Below, piece after piece: positions 44,501 through 51,301 of a stretch of DNA of 64,000 nucleotides. The first letter of the stretch is position 1. Each line of letters begins with the position of its first letter. The stretch covers positions 124,001-188,000 of the forward strand of contig NZ_RCTF01000001.1 in the NCBI RefSeq assembly GCF_003667445.1, read 5' to 3'. The translations under genes were made by a program, and so were the position numbers. The stretch comes from Xanthobacter tagetidis. GTDB lineage: Bacteria; Pseudomonadota; Alphaproteobacteria; Rhizobiales; Xanthobacteraceae. Under the pieces are notes generated by a model that saw only the letters and a program-made list of their open reading frames with translations, was not told the DNA's origin and ran no database searches.

Positions 44501-44595
44501 CACGGCGCGACCTCGGCGAGGATCGCCACGGCTCCCGCCGCCGAGGCCCCTGCCATCGGGTCCAGCGCCGCCGCGTCGTCACCCTCGTCTGCCAC
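38560..44595 (-). CDS. DUF4011 / SF1 helicase / Vsr-like nuclease / DUF3320 protein (Hhe-like defence candidate)
   Basis: About 2,011 residues from a GTG at 44595 (start uncertain; the frame is open to 44649). In order: a transglutaminase-like part with ATCLDSTLLFAAAF and EGHAAVGVW (about 232-270); DUF4011 (about 400-600, RLLNFKDTRRTVPF); SF1 helicase core with Walker A GPPGTGKSQTIAN near 709, Walker B FDEASQI near 1335 and C-terminal motifs VQGDERDVILFS; a PD-(D/E)XK/Vsr-like nuclease with GIECDGATYH near 1684 and LGWKILRVWSTDWW; then DUF3320 (about 1835-1925). This order matches what I recall as the Hhe single-gene antiviral system. It stands alone between a GntR gene and a deaminase. Confidence 0.85.
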   Translation of the reverse strand: MADEGDDAAALDPMAGASAAGAVAILAEVAPCFTYASYQNAVPVLRALTLANMTSEVHAGLRLEMTATPPFLRPKSWAIDRLAAGDRQTVFDRLVHFDLDYLRGLDEAERGEVAFVLRKEGEVLTEARLPVRLLARDEWGGIADMAQLLPAFVMPNDPAVAALLRTASQALERNRIPSGMDGYQSGDPRRARILAAAIYAAGAAMGLHYAEPPASFEARGQKIRRPSVVQAQGFATCLDSTLLFAAAFEAAGLNPVVLLFEGHAAVGVWLSPRTLPLAVTADPMEVRKAIAAGEMMVFETTGVTRRPVLAIDRAQEAVAARLGEAREREFRAAIDVKRLREGGITPLPSHEERAKEPETAGEPQPEPGDPLIILPPPGPEPAPAPPQSGEEKPTTPEGRIARWQKKLLDLTLSNRLLNFKDTRRTVPFLCTDAAHLENRLAAGATIRIVSLPEQNPIGERDPGTFRDMRGHDIHLGFAAEALARDELPAPLAPDQLEARLIELHRAARNDLSEGGTNTLFLAVGFLRWRRGGKDHRAPLLLVPVKLDRVAASARFNLRFHEDEPRFNATLLKFLESEFSLSLPQLEEPLPQDGTGVDVAALIEKVRTAVREVPGLEVTSDTALSTFSFAKYLMWKDLVERAAKLRENRLVRHLIDTPDAPFPEVDAPAPAPADLDRTFAPREVVCLLPADSSQIVASVMAAAGHDMVIVGPPGTGKSQTIANMIAHCLAVGKSVLFVAEKAAALNVVHRRLKEHGLGPHCLELHSSKTDRRHFLGQLRAAWEEGGAADDRDWIVGNGKLQRRRDELNTYVEALHAPHGNGLSAFEAVGTVLRGVDRDVPALSFPAADALDAAARQALEELAEEAGRTFAAVGTRPALRFVDVEQWSGTWQRDLLGAASGLGAAAGGLAAAFDGFLEALGLPARPDAGLPEIERFEAFAVALEACAAADHAVVFDPDFDALAPALHALGESLSGAKGAEARLVGQFAREEIARIPLDDLERDWRAAAASAWPLRVTRLAKVRNLIATYAVSGKPDPQEVLPLLRRLKGHLDQIAANPLAGGKLGFAGIDSDIPAMTAHLARCAELRRAFSELPLDDEEAQEAIDAFAPVAMAGEDRYRVRPAAGALRAAMDAFAVAGRGFTAAAGCDPAAIIGAGSLGELAGAMEEIAAAQTALADWSSWCAVKHRATEAGIGPLVEALEQGLLAPGFMGSAFRLAYARWWAPLALDATPALRDFRRFRHEHAIGDFRALDDFVRGQASARVRHRIAHGLPPAHGVPRNSELGLLNHQMALQRPSKSIREMIAAMPQSFPKLAPCLLMSPLSIAQYLPPAHPLFDVVIFDEASQITTWDAVGAIARARQTVIVGDPKQLPPTNFFGRNEEDDEEIEDHQKDLESILDEARTSGLPVRYLSWHYRSRDESLIAFSNAAYYGNRLVTFPAPEADGRAVRLRRVPEGVYLSGQGGGRTNPLEARAVADEAVARMRAALEQPERARPTLGIITFNLPQQALIQDLLDKARRDDPALEWFFSEDRFEPTIVKNLENVQGDERDVILFSITYTKDAAGVRRMNFGALNRDGGERRLNVAITRARQEMLVFSGTEAEHLDLSRTGKPGVRHLKAFLDYAARGPAALAAPDRGSVGAAESPFEEAVAIALATRGWKVATQVGVSAFRIDLAVQHPEKPGLYLAGIECDGATYHRSATARDRDKVREEVLRGLGWKILRVWSTDWWRDADGALTTVDEALKALLAAGVPEPATAAAHWDLGAAVDPVADEVAETPEPAEEPEAPPEPEERVGQGPPTRPAPDAAARHDGPLFAERGAAESGPRYLTADLSAFTARPDQFFEKSYGPTLAAMIETVLDCEAPVREDVLAQRIARVHGWLRTGPRIKARITHCLDTVERTAESSGDFLWRAGSVRDLVAYRAPSGEASRRAVAEIPLAELAYVVDRNRHILEEPDPPVALARLLGIDRLTAVTRPRLAEAIERVALRTRAAVNGDPSPAAAPDAVPPEAPPQS

Positions 44596-44738
44596 GGGCG
44601 CCCCCCAAGTCCTAACCCAAAGATAGACCGCCGGAATTCCCCCTAGCAACCCTGCGGCACGGCTGCGGTCGGCCTCTCCCGGCGGGCAGCGAGGCGCTCG
44701 CGGGTCCCGTCATGCAGGGGGGTCCCGGCGTGGGGCGT

Positions 44739-46307
44739 TCAGCGGCCAATGCCGAAAGCCGCGCCCACCACCGCGGCGGCCTTGGCCCCGAACGGCATCC
44801 CTGCCGCGATCTCCTGCTCGAAATCGGCGAATGCAGCGTCGAGCCGCTGCCGCTCCCGCCCCTTGTCGGCCTCGGCGAGGAAGGAGCGCGCGATGCCGGT
44901 GTGGGCGAATGTCCTCAGCCGGCGGTACCCCAATCCCTGGTCGACAGCGGCGCGGAGATACTCGTTGGTGAGATCGATGCGCGAGACCCCCGCATCGTCG
45001 GTGGCGAGCGTCACCGGGACGCCGGCCGACAGATAGGTGTGGATCGGATGGGCGCGGCCGCGCACGCCGAGGATCACGTCGCTCGACGTGAGCGCCACCT
45101 CCACGGTGACGCCGCGCCGCGCCATCTCCGCCAGCAGGGCGTCCATGTCGCGCTCGAAGGCGATGGCGGTGCCGTGGCCGATGCGCCGCGCGCCGGCCAC
45201 CTCCACCGCGGCGCGGATGTGGAAGTCGAGGTCGTCCGGCGGCACGAGGCCGAGCCACAGCTCGCCCGCATGGAGCGCCACCGGCACGTCCGCGCCGGCG
45301 AGAAAGCCGATCCACCCCATATGGGCGCGGTAGTCGCGCCGGGCGATCTGGAAGTCCTCCGGCCCCACATAATTGATGCCGGCGACCACGGACGGGAGCG
45401 CGCGCGCCAGCGCCACCGAGAGCGCGGTCTGCGCGAACACCTCGGCCGGCGGTCCGTTGCGGTTGATCTGGGCGATGTAGCGGAAGGCGACGCCGCAGCC
45501 GGGCTTCTGCGTGCCGCCGCCGCAGGCGCGAAGCGCGTCGATGCGGGCGACGAGGGCGGTCATGTCGCGCGCCCGCGCGGCGACGAGATCGGCAAGGCCG
45601 TTGTCCTTCAGCGCCGCGAGCAGCACGGCGGGATCGGCCTCCGTGACCGGGCGCCCGCCGGCGGCACGGGTGACGAACCGCGCCATGCGGCGGCGGTCGT
45701 CGCCCTCGAACAGGGTCGCCATCAGCTCGGCATACTGGACGTTCTCGGCATCGTACTGCCGCAGCTGGTCGAGCGTCATCTCGGCGGTGCGCGCCAGCGT
45801 CGCATCCCAGTCGGCGCCGCCGGTGGCGGCATTGAAGCGCGAGAAGGTGCCGAAGAACTGGTCGTGCCCCGAGGGCACCGCCGGCGTCGGCACGAACCAG
45901 CGCAGGGAGAAGGCATTGACCATCTGGTCGTAGGTGCCCTGCCCGCGCCAGCCGGCGATCGCCTCCGCCACCGGCACGAGCGCGGGGTCCGGCCCGCACG
46001 GCGCGCCCGGCGCGGCGCCGGCGGGTGGATCCATGAGCGTCATGTCCGCCTTGCGCAGGCACAGCCCGTCCGCCACCGCGAAGCCGATCAGGCGCTCGGC
46101 ATAGACCGCGCCGGACAGGTGCATGTGCAGGTCCGCGCCCTTGGGCATGCGGGCGAGAAAGGCGCGCAGGCGCGGCAGGTCATCCCGCAGAGTCTCCATC
46201 CGCGCGGCGGCAGCCACGCCGGGGATATCCTGCGCCACCACCGCGAGGCGGACCAGAATGGCAGCCGCCACCAGAAGGAGGGCGGCGATCCAGATGCGGC
46301 GGCGCAA
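44739..46307 (-). CDS. Membrane-anchored adenosine deaminase family protein, TTG start
   Basis: 522 residues from a TTG at 46307 with GGAG nine bases upstream; the next ATG would remove the N-terminal hydrophobic helix (about 5-26). Amidohydrolase barrel with the metal and catalytic motifs HMH (His61, His63 in ADLHMHLSG), HAGE, GHG and TDDAGV. The helix puts the enzyme on the periplasmic side, unlike cytosolic Add. The length exceeds bacterial Add (about 330) and is nearer the ADGF-type enzymes. Substrate could be adenosine or another purine. Divergent from the LysR gene. Confidence 0.8.
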   Translation of the reverse strand: MRRRIWIAALLLVAAAILVRLAVVAQDIPGVAAAARMETLRDDLPRLRAFLARMPKGADLHMHLSGAVYAERLIGFAVADGLCLRKADMTLMDPPAGAAPGAPCGPDPALVPVAEAIAGWRGQGTYDQMVNAFSLRWFVPTPAVPSGHDQFFGTFSRFNAATGGADWDATLARTAEMTLDQLRQYDAENVQYAELMATLFEGDDRRRMARFVTRAAGGRPVTEADPAVLLAALKDNGLADLVAARARDMTALVARIDALRACGGGTQKPGCGVAFRYIAQINRNGPPAEVFAQTALSVALARALPSVVAGINYVGPEDFQIARRDYRAHMGWIGFLAGADVPVALHAGELWLGLVPPDDLDFHIRAAVEVAGARRIGHGTAIAFERDMDALLAEMARRGVTVEVALTSSDVILGVRGRAHPIHTYLSAGVPVTLATDDAGVSRIDLTNEYLRAAVDQGLGYRRLRTFAHTGIARSFLAEADKGRERQRLDAAFADFEQEIAAGMPFGAKAAAVVGAAFGIGR

Positions 46308-46397
46308 GCTAAGAACTCCAAGGAGTTGAGTCGTTTCGTGGCCTGGAGGCTGTCACGAACCCGCGCGCTTCGCGAGGGGCCAATGGGCCTCGCCCCG

Positions 46398-46510
46398 CCG
46401 TCATCCCCCGCCTTGTGCGGGGGATCCACGCCGCGGCCAGGCTCGCGCCCGCTTTCTCCAGGCGGAGCGGGCGGCCCGGTGGATGCCCCGGACGCGCCGG
46501 GGCATGACGG
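46398..46510. repeat. Palindromic intergenic repeat element (copy 2)
   Basis: Left half: CCGTCATCCCCCGCCTTGTG followed by CGGGGGATCCACG. Right half, inverted: GTGGATGCCCCGG then CGCCGGGGCATGACGG. The outer ends CCGTCAT and ATGACGG are exact inverted copies. The 113-base unit has the same build as the element at 24221-24315. It fills much of the 46308-46591 gap between the deaminase and LysR genes. Confidence 0.75.
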
Positions 46511-46591
46511 AAGGGCTGGCCCGCCCCGCTGGCGGCAGGCCGGGAATTCTGGCACCACGGGCGCAACGCTCCATCCCGAGGGCCGCGCGCC

Positions 46592-47491
46592 ATGGCCATG
46601 AAGATCGACCTCAACGCCATGCTGCTGTTCTACGAGGTCGCCAATGCCGGCAGCCTCACCAAGGCGGCGCAGAAGCTCGATCTGCCGAAGTCCACTCTGA
46701 GCCGGAAGATCGCCCATCTGGAGGACCAAATGGGCGTGCACCTGCTCAAGCGCGGCAACCGCAAGATCACGGTGACGGACGCGGGGCGCGCCCTCGCCCA
46801 CCATTGCGAGCGCATCTCCTCCGAGATCGAGGATGCGGGCCTGTTCGCCCACAGCCTCCAGACCGAGCTGCGCGGCAAGCTGCACGTCTCGATGCCCATC
46901 GACTTCGGCATCTCCTGGCTCAGCCGCGCCATCGGCGCGTTCGCCATGAAGTATCCCGACATCCATCTCGACATCGAGGTCAGCGGGCGCTGGGTGGACG
47001 TGAACGAGGACCGCTGCGACGTCGCCATCCATCTCGGCCGCATCAAGAATTCGCAGGTGCCGGTGCGCCGCCTCGCGCGCATCACCCGCGGCGTCTATGC
47101 GAGCCCGGACTATGTGCGCCGGCGCGGCGAGCCGGCCACCATCGAGGAGTTCGCGAGCCACAATTGCATCGTCACCGACCACCAGCGCAGCGAGGGGGTC
47201 TGGACGTTCCAGAGCCGCAACGGAGACCGCGCCGTGGCGGTGGAAGGCCACGTCACGGTCAACAATATCGGCGTCGCCCGCGAACTCATCATCAAGGGGG
47301 TGGGCATCGGCATCCTGCCCAACATCATGTGCCGCAATGACGTCAAGGCGGGCCGGCTGGTGCCGCTTCTGGCCGACTGGGAGAGTCCGGCGCTGGAGGT
47401 CTCCGCCACCTTCCTCGGCCGGCGCAGGACGCCGCGCATGGTGCGGGTGTTCCTGGACTTCATCGCGGAGAGCCTCGGCGAGGAGGCGTGA
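46592..47491 (+). CDS. LysR family transcriptional regulator
   Basis: 299 residues. N-terminal winged helix-turn-helix (NAGSLTKAAQKLDLPKSTLSRKIAHLE, split here at residues 16-42) and a periplasmic-binding-like effector domain (about 92-295). It is transcribed toward the ABC transporter and CoA-degradation genes. A 22-base palindrome lies 10 bases after its stop, directly ahead of the transporter, so it probably controls that operon. Confidence 0.9.
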   Translation: MAMKIDLNAMLLFYEVANAGSLTKAAQKLDLPKSTLSRKIAHLEDQMGVHLLKRGNRKITVTDAGRALAHHCERISSEIEDAGLFAHSLQTELRGKLHVSMPIDFGISWLSRAIGAFAMKYPDIHLDIEVSGRWVDVNEDRCDVAIHLGRIKNSQVPVRRLARITRGVYASPDYVRRRGEPATIEEFASHNCIVTDHQRSEGVWTFQSRNGDRAVAVEGHVTVNNIGVARELIIKGVGIGILPNIMCRNDVKAGRLVPLLADWESPALEVSATFLGRRRTPRMVRVFLDFIAESLGEEA

Positions 47492-47500
47492 GGCGCCACC

Positions 47501-47522
47501 ATCGTTCCAATTCTGGAACGAT
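47501..47522. promoter_or_regulatory. Perfect 22-base palindrome ahead of the ABC transporter operon
   Basis: ATCGTTCCA, four-base spacer ATTC, TGGAACGAT. It contains several T-N11-A patterns typical of LysR sites. A second palindrome, GCGCATATGCGC, follows at 47529-47540. There is no T run, so an operator is more likely than a terminator. Confidence 0.55.
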
Positions 47523-47592
47523 ATGGGCGCGCATATGCGCTGGATCGGCCCCGCACCTCCCCCTAGCATCCTGATCCGAGAAGACCGGCGGA

Positions 47593-48705
47593 ATGACCGG
47601 TCGCTCGATGGAAACGCACAACGAGCGCGCCGACGCCACCGGTCCCGACGGGCCAGCGTGGGGTGACGGACGCGCCATGCCTGGGAGGGCTAAGGTGGTC
47701 GCACATCTCTCACGCCGCACGTTCCTCGAAGCATCCGTTCGCGCATCCTTTGGCGCCGCGCTCGCAGGCGGGGCCATGGGCCTCGCCACACCGGCCTTCG
47801 CGCAGGCCGCGGCGCCGGTGCGCTGGGCCTCGCTCGCGCCCGGCTTCACCATCCTCGTGGTGCAGTACATCCTCGCCCAGAAGCTGGCCGAGAAGCATGG
47901 CGTGCCGCTCGCCGCGCCCACGCAGTACACGGCGGTCTCGACCTATTACAACGACTTCGCCGCTGGCAATTACGACGTCTGCATCGGCAGCTGGGACACC
48001 TTCGCCTCGCGCCAGCAGGCGGGCGTGCCGATCGAGATGCTGTGCTCGATCACCACGGCGGACATGATCTACATCGTCACCGGCGACCCGGCGCTGAAGG
48101 ACGTGGCGGGCCTCAAGGGCAAGACGCTGGCGGCCGCGCAGTCCACCGGCACCTTCCGCATGGTGGCGGCGCTCATCAAGGAGCTCAACGGCATCGAGCT
48201 GGGCAAGGACGTGACCATCCAGGGCGTCGACAACCCCGCCGCCGCCATGACTCTGGTGATGGCGAACCGGGCCGAGGCGGGCCTGTCCTGGGAGCCCAAC
48301 GTCACCGCCGCCCTGATGCGAGACAGCAAGCTGCGGCCACTGTTCAACGCCGGCGAGGCCTATCGCAAGGCGACGTCGCTCGATCTGCCCTATTTCGGCG
48401 TCGCGGTGCGCCGCGAACTGGCGGAGAAGAACCCCGACATGGCGAAGCGCGTGCGCGCCATGTTCGAGGAGTGCCTCCAGCGCATCAATGCCGCGCCGAA
48501 GGAGGCGGTGGCGATCGCCGGCCAGAATTCCGGCTTCCCGCCCGAGGTGCTCGCCGAGGCCATCACCTCGCGGCGGCTGCGCTTCCAGTTCAGCTCCATG
48601 GCGAGCGCGCAGGGCCGCTCCGAGATCGTCAAGGCGAGCGAGTTCCTCGCCCGCAACGGCCTGCTGCAGAAGCCGGTGGACGACGCATTCTTCTTCAAGG
48701 GCTGA
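47593..48705 (+). CDS. ABC transporter substrate-binding protein (NMT1/SsuA type)
   Basis: 370 residues from the ATG at 47593; ATGs at 47608 and 47677 are alternatives, the last placing the start closest to the signal sequence (RRTFLEASVRASFGAALAGG, twin-arginine-like, cleaved near PAFAQA). The mature part is the NMT1/SsuA fold for nitrate, sulfonate, taurine or aromatic acids (YNDFAAGNYDVCIGSWDTFA region and a VMANRAEAGLSWEP hinge). It starts the importer operon; the downstream CoA genes suggest an organic acid as ligand. Confidence 0.85.
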   Translation: MTGRSMETHNERADATGPDGPAWGDGRAMPGRAKVVAHLSRRTFLEASVRASFGAALAGGAMGLATPAFAQAAAPVRWASLAPGFTILVVQYILAQKLAEKHGVPLAAPTQYTAVSTYYNDFAAGNYDVCIGSWDTFASRQQAGVPIEMLCSITTADMIYIVTGDPALKDVAGLKGKTLAAAQSTGTFRMVAALIKELNGIELGKDVTIQGVDNPAAAMTLVMANRAEAGLSWEPNVTAALMRDSKLRPLFNAGEAYRKATSLDLPYFGVAVRRELAEKNPDMAKRVRAMFEECLQRINAAPKEAVAIAGQNSGFPPEVLAEAITSRRLRFQFSSMASAQGRSEIVKASEFLARNGLLQKPVDDAFFFKG

Positions 48706-48796
48706 GACGGGGAGGGGCGCGGCACACACCGCGCCCCGCCCCGAACCGAGCACGGCCGGCGCAGCCGGCCAAGGCCACCACAAGCGAGGACGCGCC

Positions 48797-49609
48797 TTGA
48801 CCTCCACCCACCCCAGCATGCCCCGCGCCATCGCGCCGCCGCGGGCGCCCATGACGGAGCGCCGACGCGAGACCATCGCCACCGTCGTGGTGGTGACGGG
48901 CCTCGTCATCCTCATGGAAGTGCTCAGCCGCTTCGTGCCGGACTATGTGATGCCCTCGCCCGGCACCGTGCTGAAGGCGGCAAGGGAAATCTTCTTCTCC
49001 GACACCAGCCACGTCTTCATCACTTTGGCCCGCCTCACGGCGGCGGTGGCGGCCTCCATGCTGCTCGGGCTGATGCTCGGCCTGGTCATGGGGATGAAGC
49101 CGAAGCTGCGGCCCTATCTGCGCTCGCTGGTGGTGATCGACACCGGCATCCCGGCGCTGTCCTGGATGCTGATCGCGGTATTCTGGTTCAGGGACCCGGA
49201 AGTCCGCATCTTCTTCATCCTGTGCGTCATCATCATCCCGTTCTACGCCCTGAACATCTATGACGGCATCCGCGCGCTGCCGAAGGAGCTCATCGACATG
49301 ATCGAGAGCTTCCGGCCCTCGCGCTGGCACGTCATGCGCTACCTCATCATCCCGCACATCGTGCCGTACGTGTTCCTCACCACCAAGTCGGTGATCGGCT
49401 ACGCCATCCGCATGGTGGTGTTCGCCGAGCTGGTGGCCTCGGCGGCGGGCATCGGCTCGCGCATGAACCTTGCCCAGTCGACCTTCCGCATCGACCAGGT
49501 GTTCGCCTGGACGTTCTTCCTGGTGGCGCTGAACATCGTGCTGCAGGTCGCGATCTCGGCCATCGAGAAGGTGGCGCTCAAGTGGCGCCCGGAGGTGAGC
49601 GTCCGATGA
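48797..49609 (+). CDS. ABC transporter permease (SsuC type)
   Basis: 270 residues from a TTG at 48797 with GAGGA six bases upstream; an ATG at 48818 is the alternative. About six membrane helices; the ATPase-contacting EAA-like loop is around EAA-equivalent MIESFRPSRWHVMRYLIIPH (about 171-190). It ends with a helix pair typical of the BPD permease family. It overlaps the ATPase gene by four bases. Confidence 0.85.
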   Translation: MTSTHPSMPRAIAPPRAPMTERRRETIATVVVVTGLVILMEVLSRFVPDYVMPSPGTVLKAAREIFFSDTSHVFITLARLTAAVAASMLLGLMLGLVMGMKPKLRPYLRSLVVIDTGIPALSWMLIAVFWFRDPEVRIFFILCVIIIPFYALNIYDGIRALPKELIDMIESFRPSRWHVMRYLIIPHIVPYVFLTTKSVIGYAIRMVVFAELVASAAGIGSRMNLAQSTFRIDQVFAWTFFLVALNIVLQVAISAIEKVALKWRPEVSVR

Positions 49610-50412
49610 TCCAGGACATCGCCATGATCAAGAGCGCGGCCCAGGCCGCCCATCCGCCCTCCGTGCGGCTTCACCAGGTCTACAAGGCGTTCGGCGGCAA
49701 GACCGTGGTGGACGACCTCTCCATCGACGTCGCCCATGGCGAGATCGTGGCTCTGCTCGGGCGCACCGGCGCGGGCAAGAGCACGGTGCTGAACCTCGTG
49801 CTCGGCACCCTGACGCCGGACAGCGGCACGGTGCGCGTCGCCGGGCTCGACCCCAACGCCAACTTCCTCGGCCTGCGCGGCAAGCTCGCCGTGAGCTTCC
49901 AGACCGACCGCCTGCTGCCCTGGCGCACCGCGGTGGAGAATGTGGAGCTGGGCCTGCTCATCCTCGGCCGCAGCAAGGAGGAGGCGCGCGCCACCGCCCT
50001 TTCCTGGCTCGAACGGGTGAAGCTCGGCGACGCCGCCGACAAGTATGCCCACGAATTGTCGGGCGGCATGCGCCAGCGCGTCTCGCTCGCCCGCGCGCTC
50101 GCGGTTGACCCGGAGATCGTGCTGCTGGACGAGAGCTTCAGCCAGCTCGACCACGTCACCTCGCGGGCGCTGCGCGCGGACTTCCACCGCATCGCGCGGG
50201 AGTTCTCCAAGACCTGCCTTCTGGTGACGCACCGCATCGAGGACGCGCTCGACATGGCGGACCGGGTGCTGGTGCTGGGCGCGCCCGCGCGCATCCAGCT
50301 GGAGCTGACGCTCACCGACGGCCAGCGCCGCGACGAGCAATTGCGCGCCCGGCTCCACGACGAGATCGCCGCGGCGCTGGGCGGGGAGGAACACCCGACC
50401 GACCCGGGCTGA
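49606..50412 (+). CDS. ABC transporter ATP-binding protein (SsuB type)
   Basis: 268 residues from the ATG at 49606, overlapping the permease stop. Walker A GRTGAGKST (about 53-61), Q-loop FQTDRLLPW, signature LSGGMRQR, Walker B IVLLDESFSQLD and H-loop LVTHR are all present, so it should hydrolyse ATP. It energises uptake by the NMT1-type importer. Confidence 0.9.
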   Translation: MIQDIAMIKSAAQAAHPPSVRLHQVYKAFGGKTVVDDLSIDVAHGEIVALLGRTGAGKSTVLNLVLGTLTPDSGTVRVAGLDPNANFLGLRGKLAVSFQTDRLLPWRTAVENVELGLLILGRSKEEARATALSWLERVKLGDAADKYAHELSGGMRQRVSLARALAVDPEIVLLDESFSQLDHVTSRALRADFHRIAREFSKTCLLVTHRIEDALDMADRVLVLGAPARIQLELTLTDGQRRDEQLRARLHDEIAAALGGEEHPTDPG

Positions 50413-50498
50413 TCCCCCACGCCTCCACCCCGTCATGCGACCCGCGCGCGCGGCCGGCCGGCACGCGGCAGCCGACCTTGTTCATCCGGAGTAAGCCC

Positions 50499-51293
50499 AT
50501 GTCCCACGAAGATATTCTGGTCGCCCGCCGGGACGCGACGGTCGAGATCACCATCAATCGCCCGGAAAAGCTGAACTCGCTGCGCGAGCAGACCGCGTCG
50601 GAAATCCTCGACGTGCTCGCCGAGGCGGAGTTCGACCGCGCGGTGCGCGCCGTGGTGCTCGCCGGCAGCGAGAAGGCGTTCTGCACCGGCATCGACACCA
50701 GCGAGTTCCAGATCAAGGAGAACGAGTATTTCGAGTTCTACCGGTTCCGCAAGCGCGCGCGGAAGGTGAACCGCCTGTTCCAGGAGGTGGCCGCCTTCAC
50801 CAAGCCGGTGATCGTCGCGGTGGAGGGCTTCGCGCTCGGCGGCGGGCTGGAGCTGGCGCTCACCGCCGACATCGTGGTGGCGGGCGGCAAGGCAAAGTTC
50901 GGCCTGCCCGAATGCAAGCTCGGCCTGATGCCCGGCGGCGGCGGCACCCAGACCCTGCCGCGCCTCATCGGCCCGCAGCTTGCGAAGGACCTGATCTGGA
51001 CCGGCCGGCGCATCGATGCCGCCGAGGCGGAGCGCCTGCGCCTCGTCACCTACGTCACCGAGGCGGGCGCAGCGCTCGCCAAGGCCCACGAGGTCGCGGC
51101 CGCCATCGCCGCCAACGCGCCATTGTCGGTGATGTTCTCCAAGGCCGCCATCGACCGCGGCGCCGACATGCCCCTCGCCGAGGGCTTCGCCACCGAGGCC
51201 GACCTCTCCTTCTACCTCTACTTCTCGCGGGACCGGAACGAGGGGCTCGCCGCCTTCCGCGAGAAGCGCGCCCCCAACTTCCAAGGCGAATGA
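50499..51293 (+). CDS. Enoyl-CoA hydratase/isomerase family protein
   Basis: 264 residues from the ATG at 50499 (GGAG upstream; an ATG at 50478 is less likely). Crotonase fold with oxyanion segments EKAFCTGIDTS and GFALGGGLELALTAD. Of the two hydratase glutamates the first is kept (Glu138 in FGLPECKLG) and the second is Asp164. It begins the CoA-degradation genes after the importer and could hydrate an enoyl-CoA or isomerise a double bond. Confidence 0.85.
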   Translation: MSHEDILVARRDATVEITINRPEKLNSLREQTASEILDVLAEAEFDRAVRAVVLAGSEKAFCTGIDTSEFQIKENEYFEFYRFRKRARKVNRLFQEVAAFTKPVIVAVEGFALGGGLELALTADIVVAGGKAKFGLPECKLGLMPGGGGTQTLPRLIGPQLAKDLIWTGRRIDAAEAERLRLVTYVTEAGAALAKAHEVAAAIAANAPLSVMFSKAAIDRGADMPLAEGFATEADLSFYLYFSRDRNEGLAAFREKRAPNFQGE

Positions 51294-51301
51294 GACCCAC
51301 C

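Noticed and set aside
42145..44646. A plus-strand open frame of more than 800 codons opposite the helicase-nuclease gene
   Set aside because: No recognisable domain, His/Arg/Gly-rich composition; the minus strand encodes clear helicase and nuclease motifs throughout.
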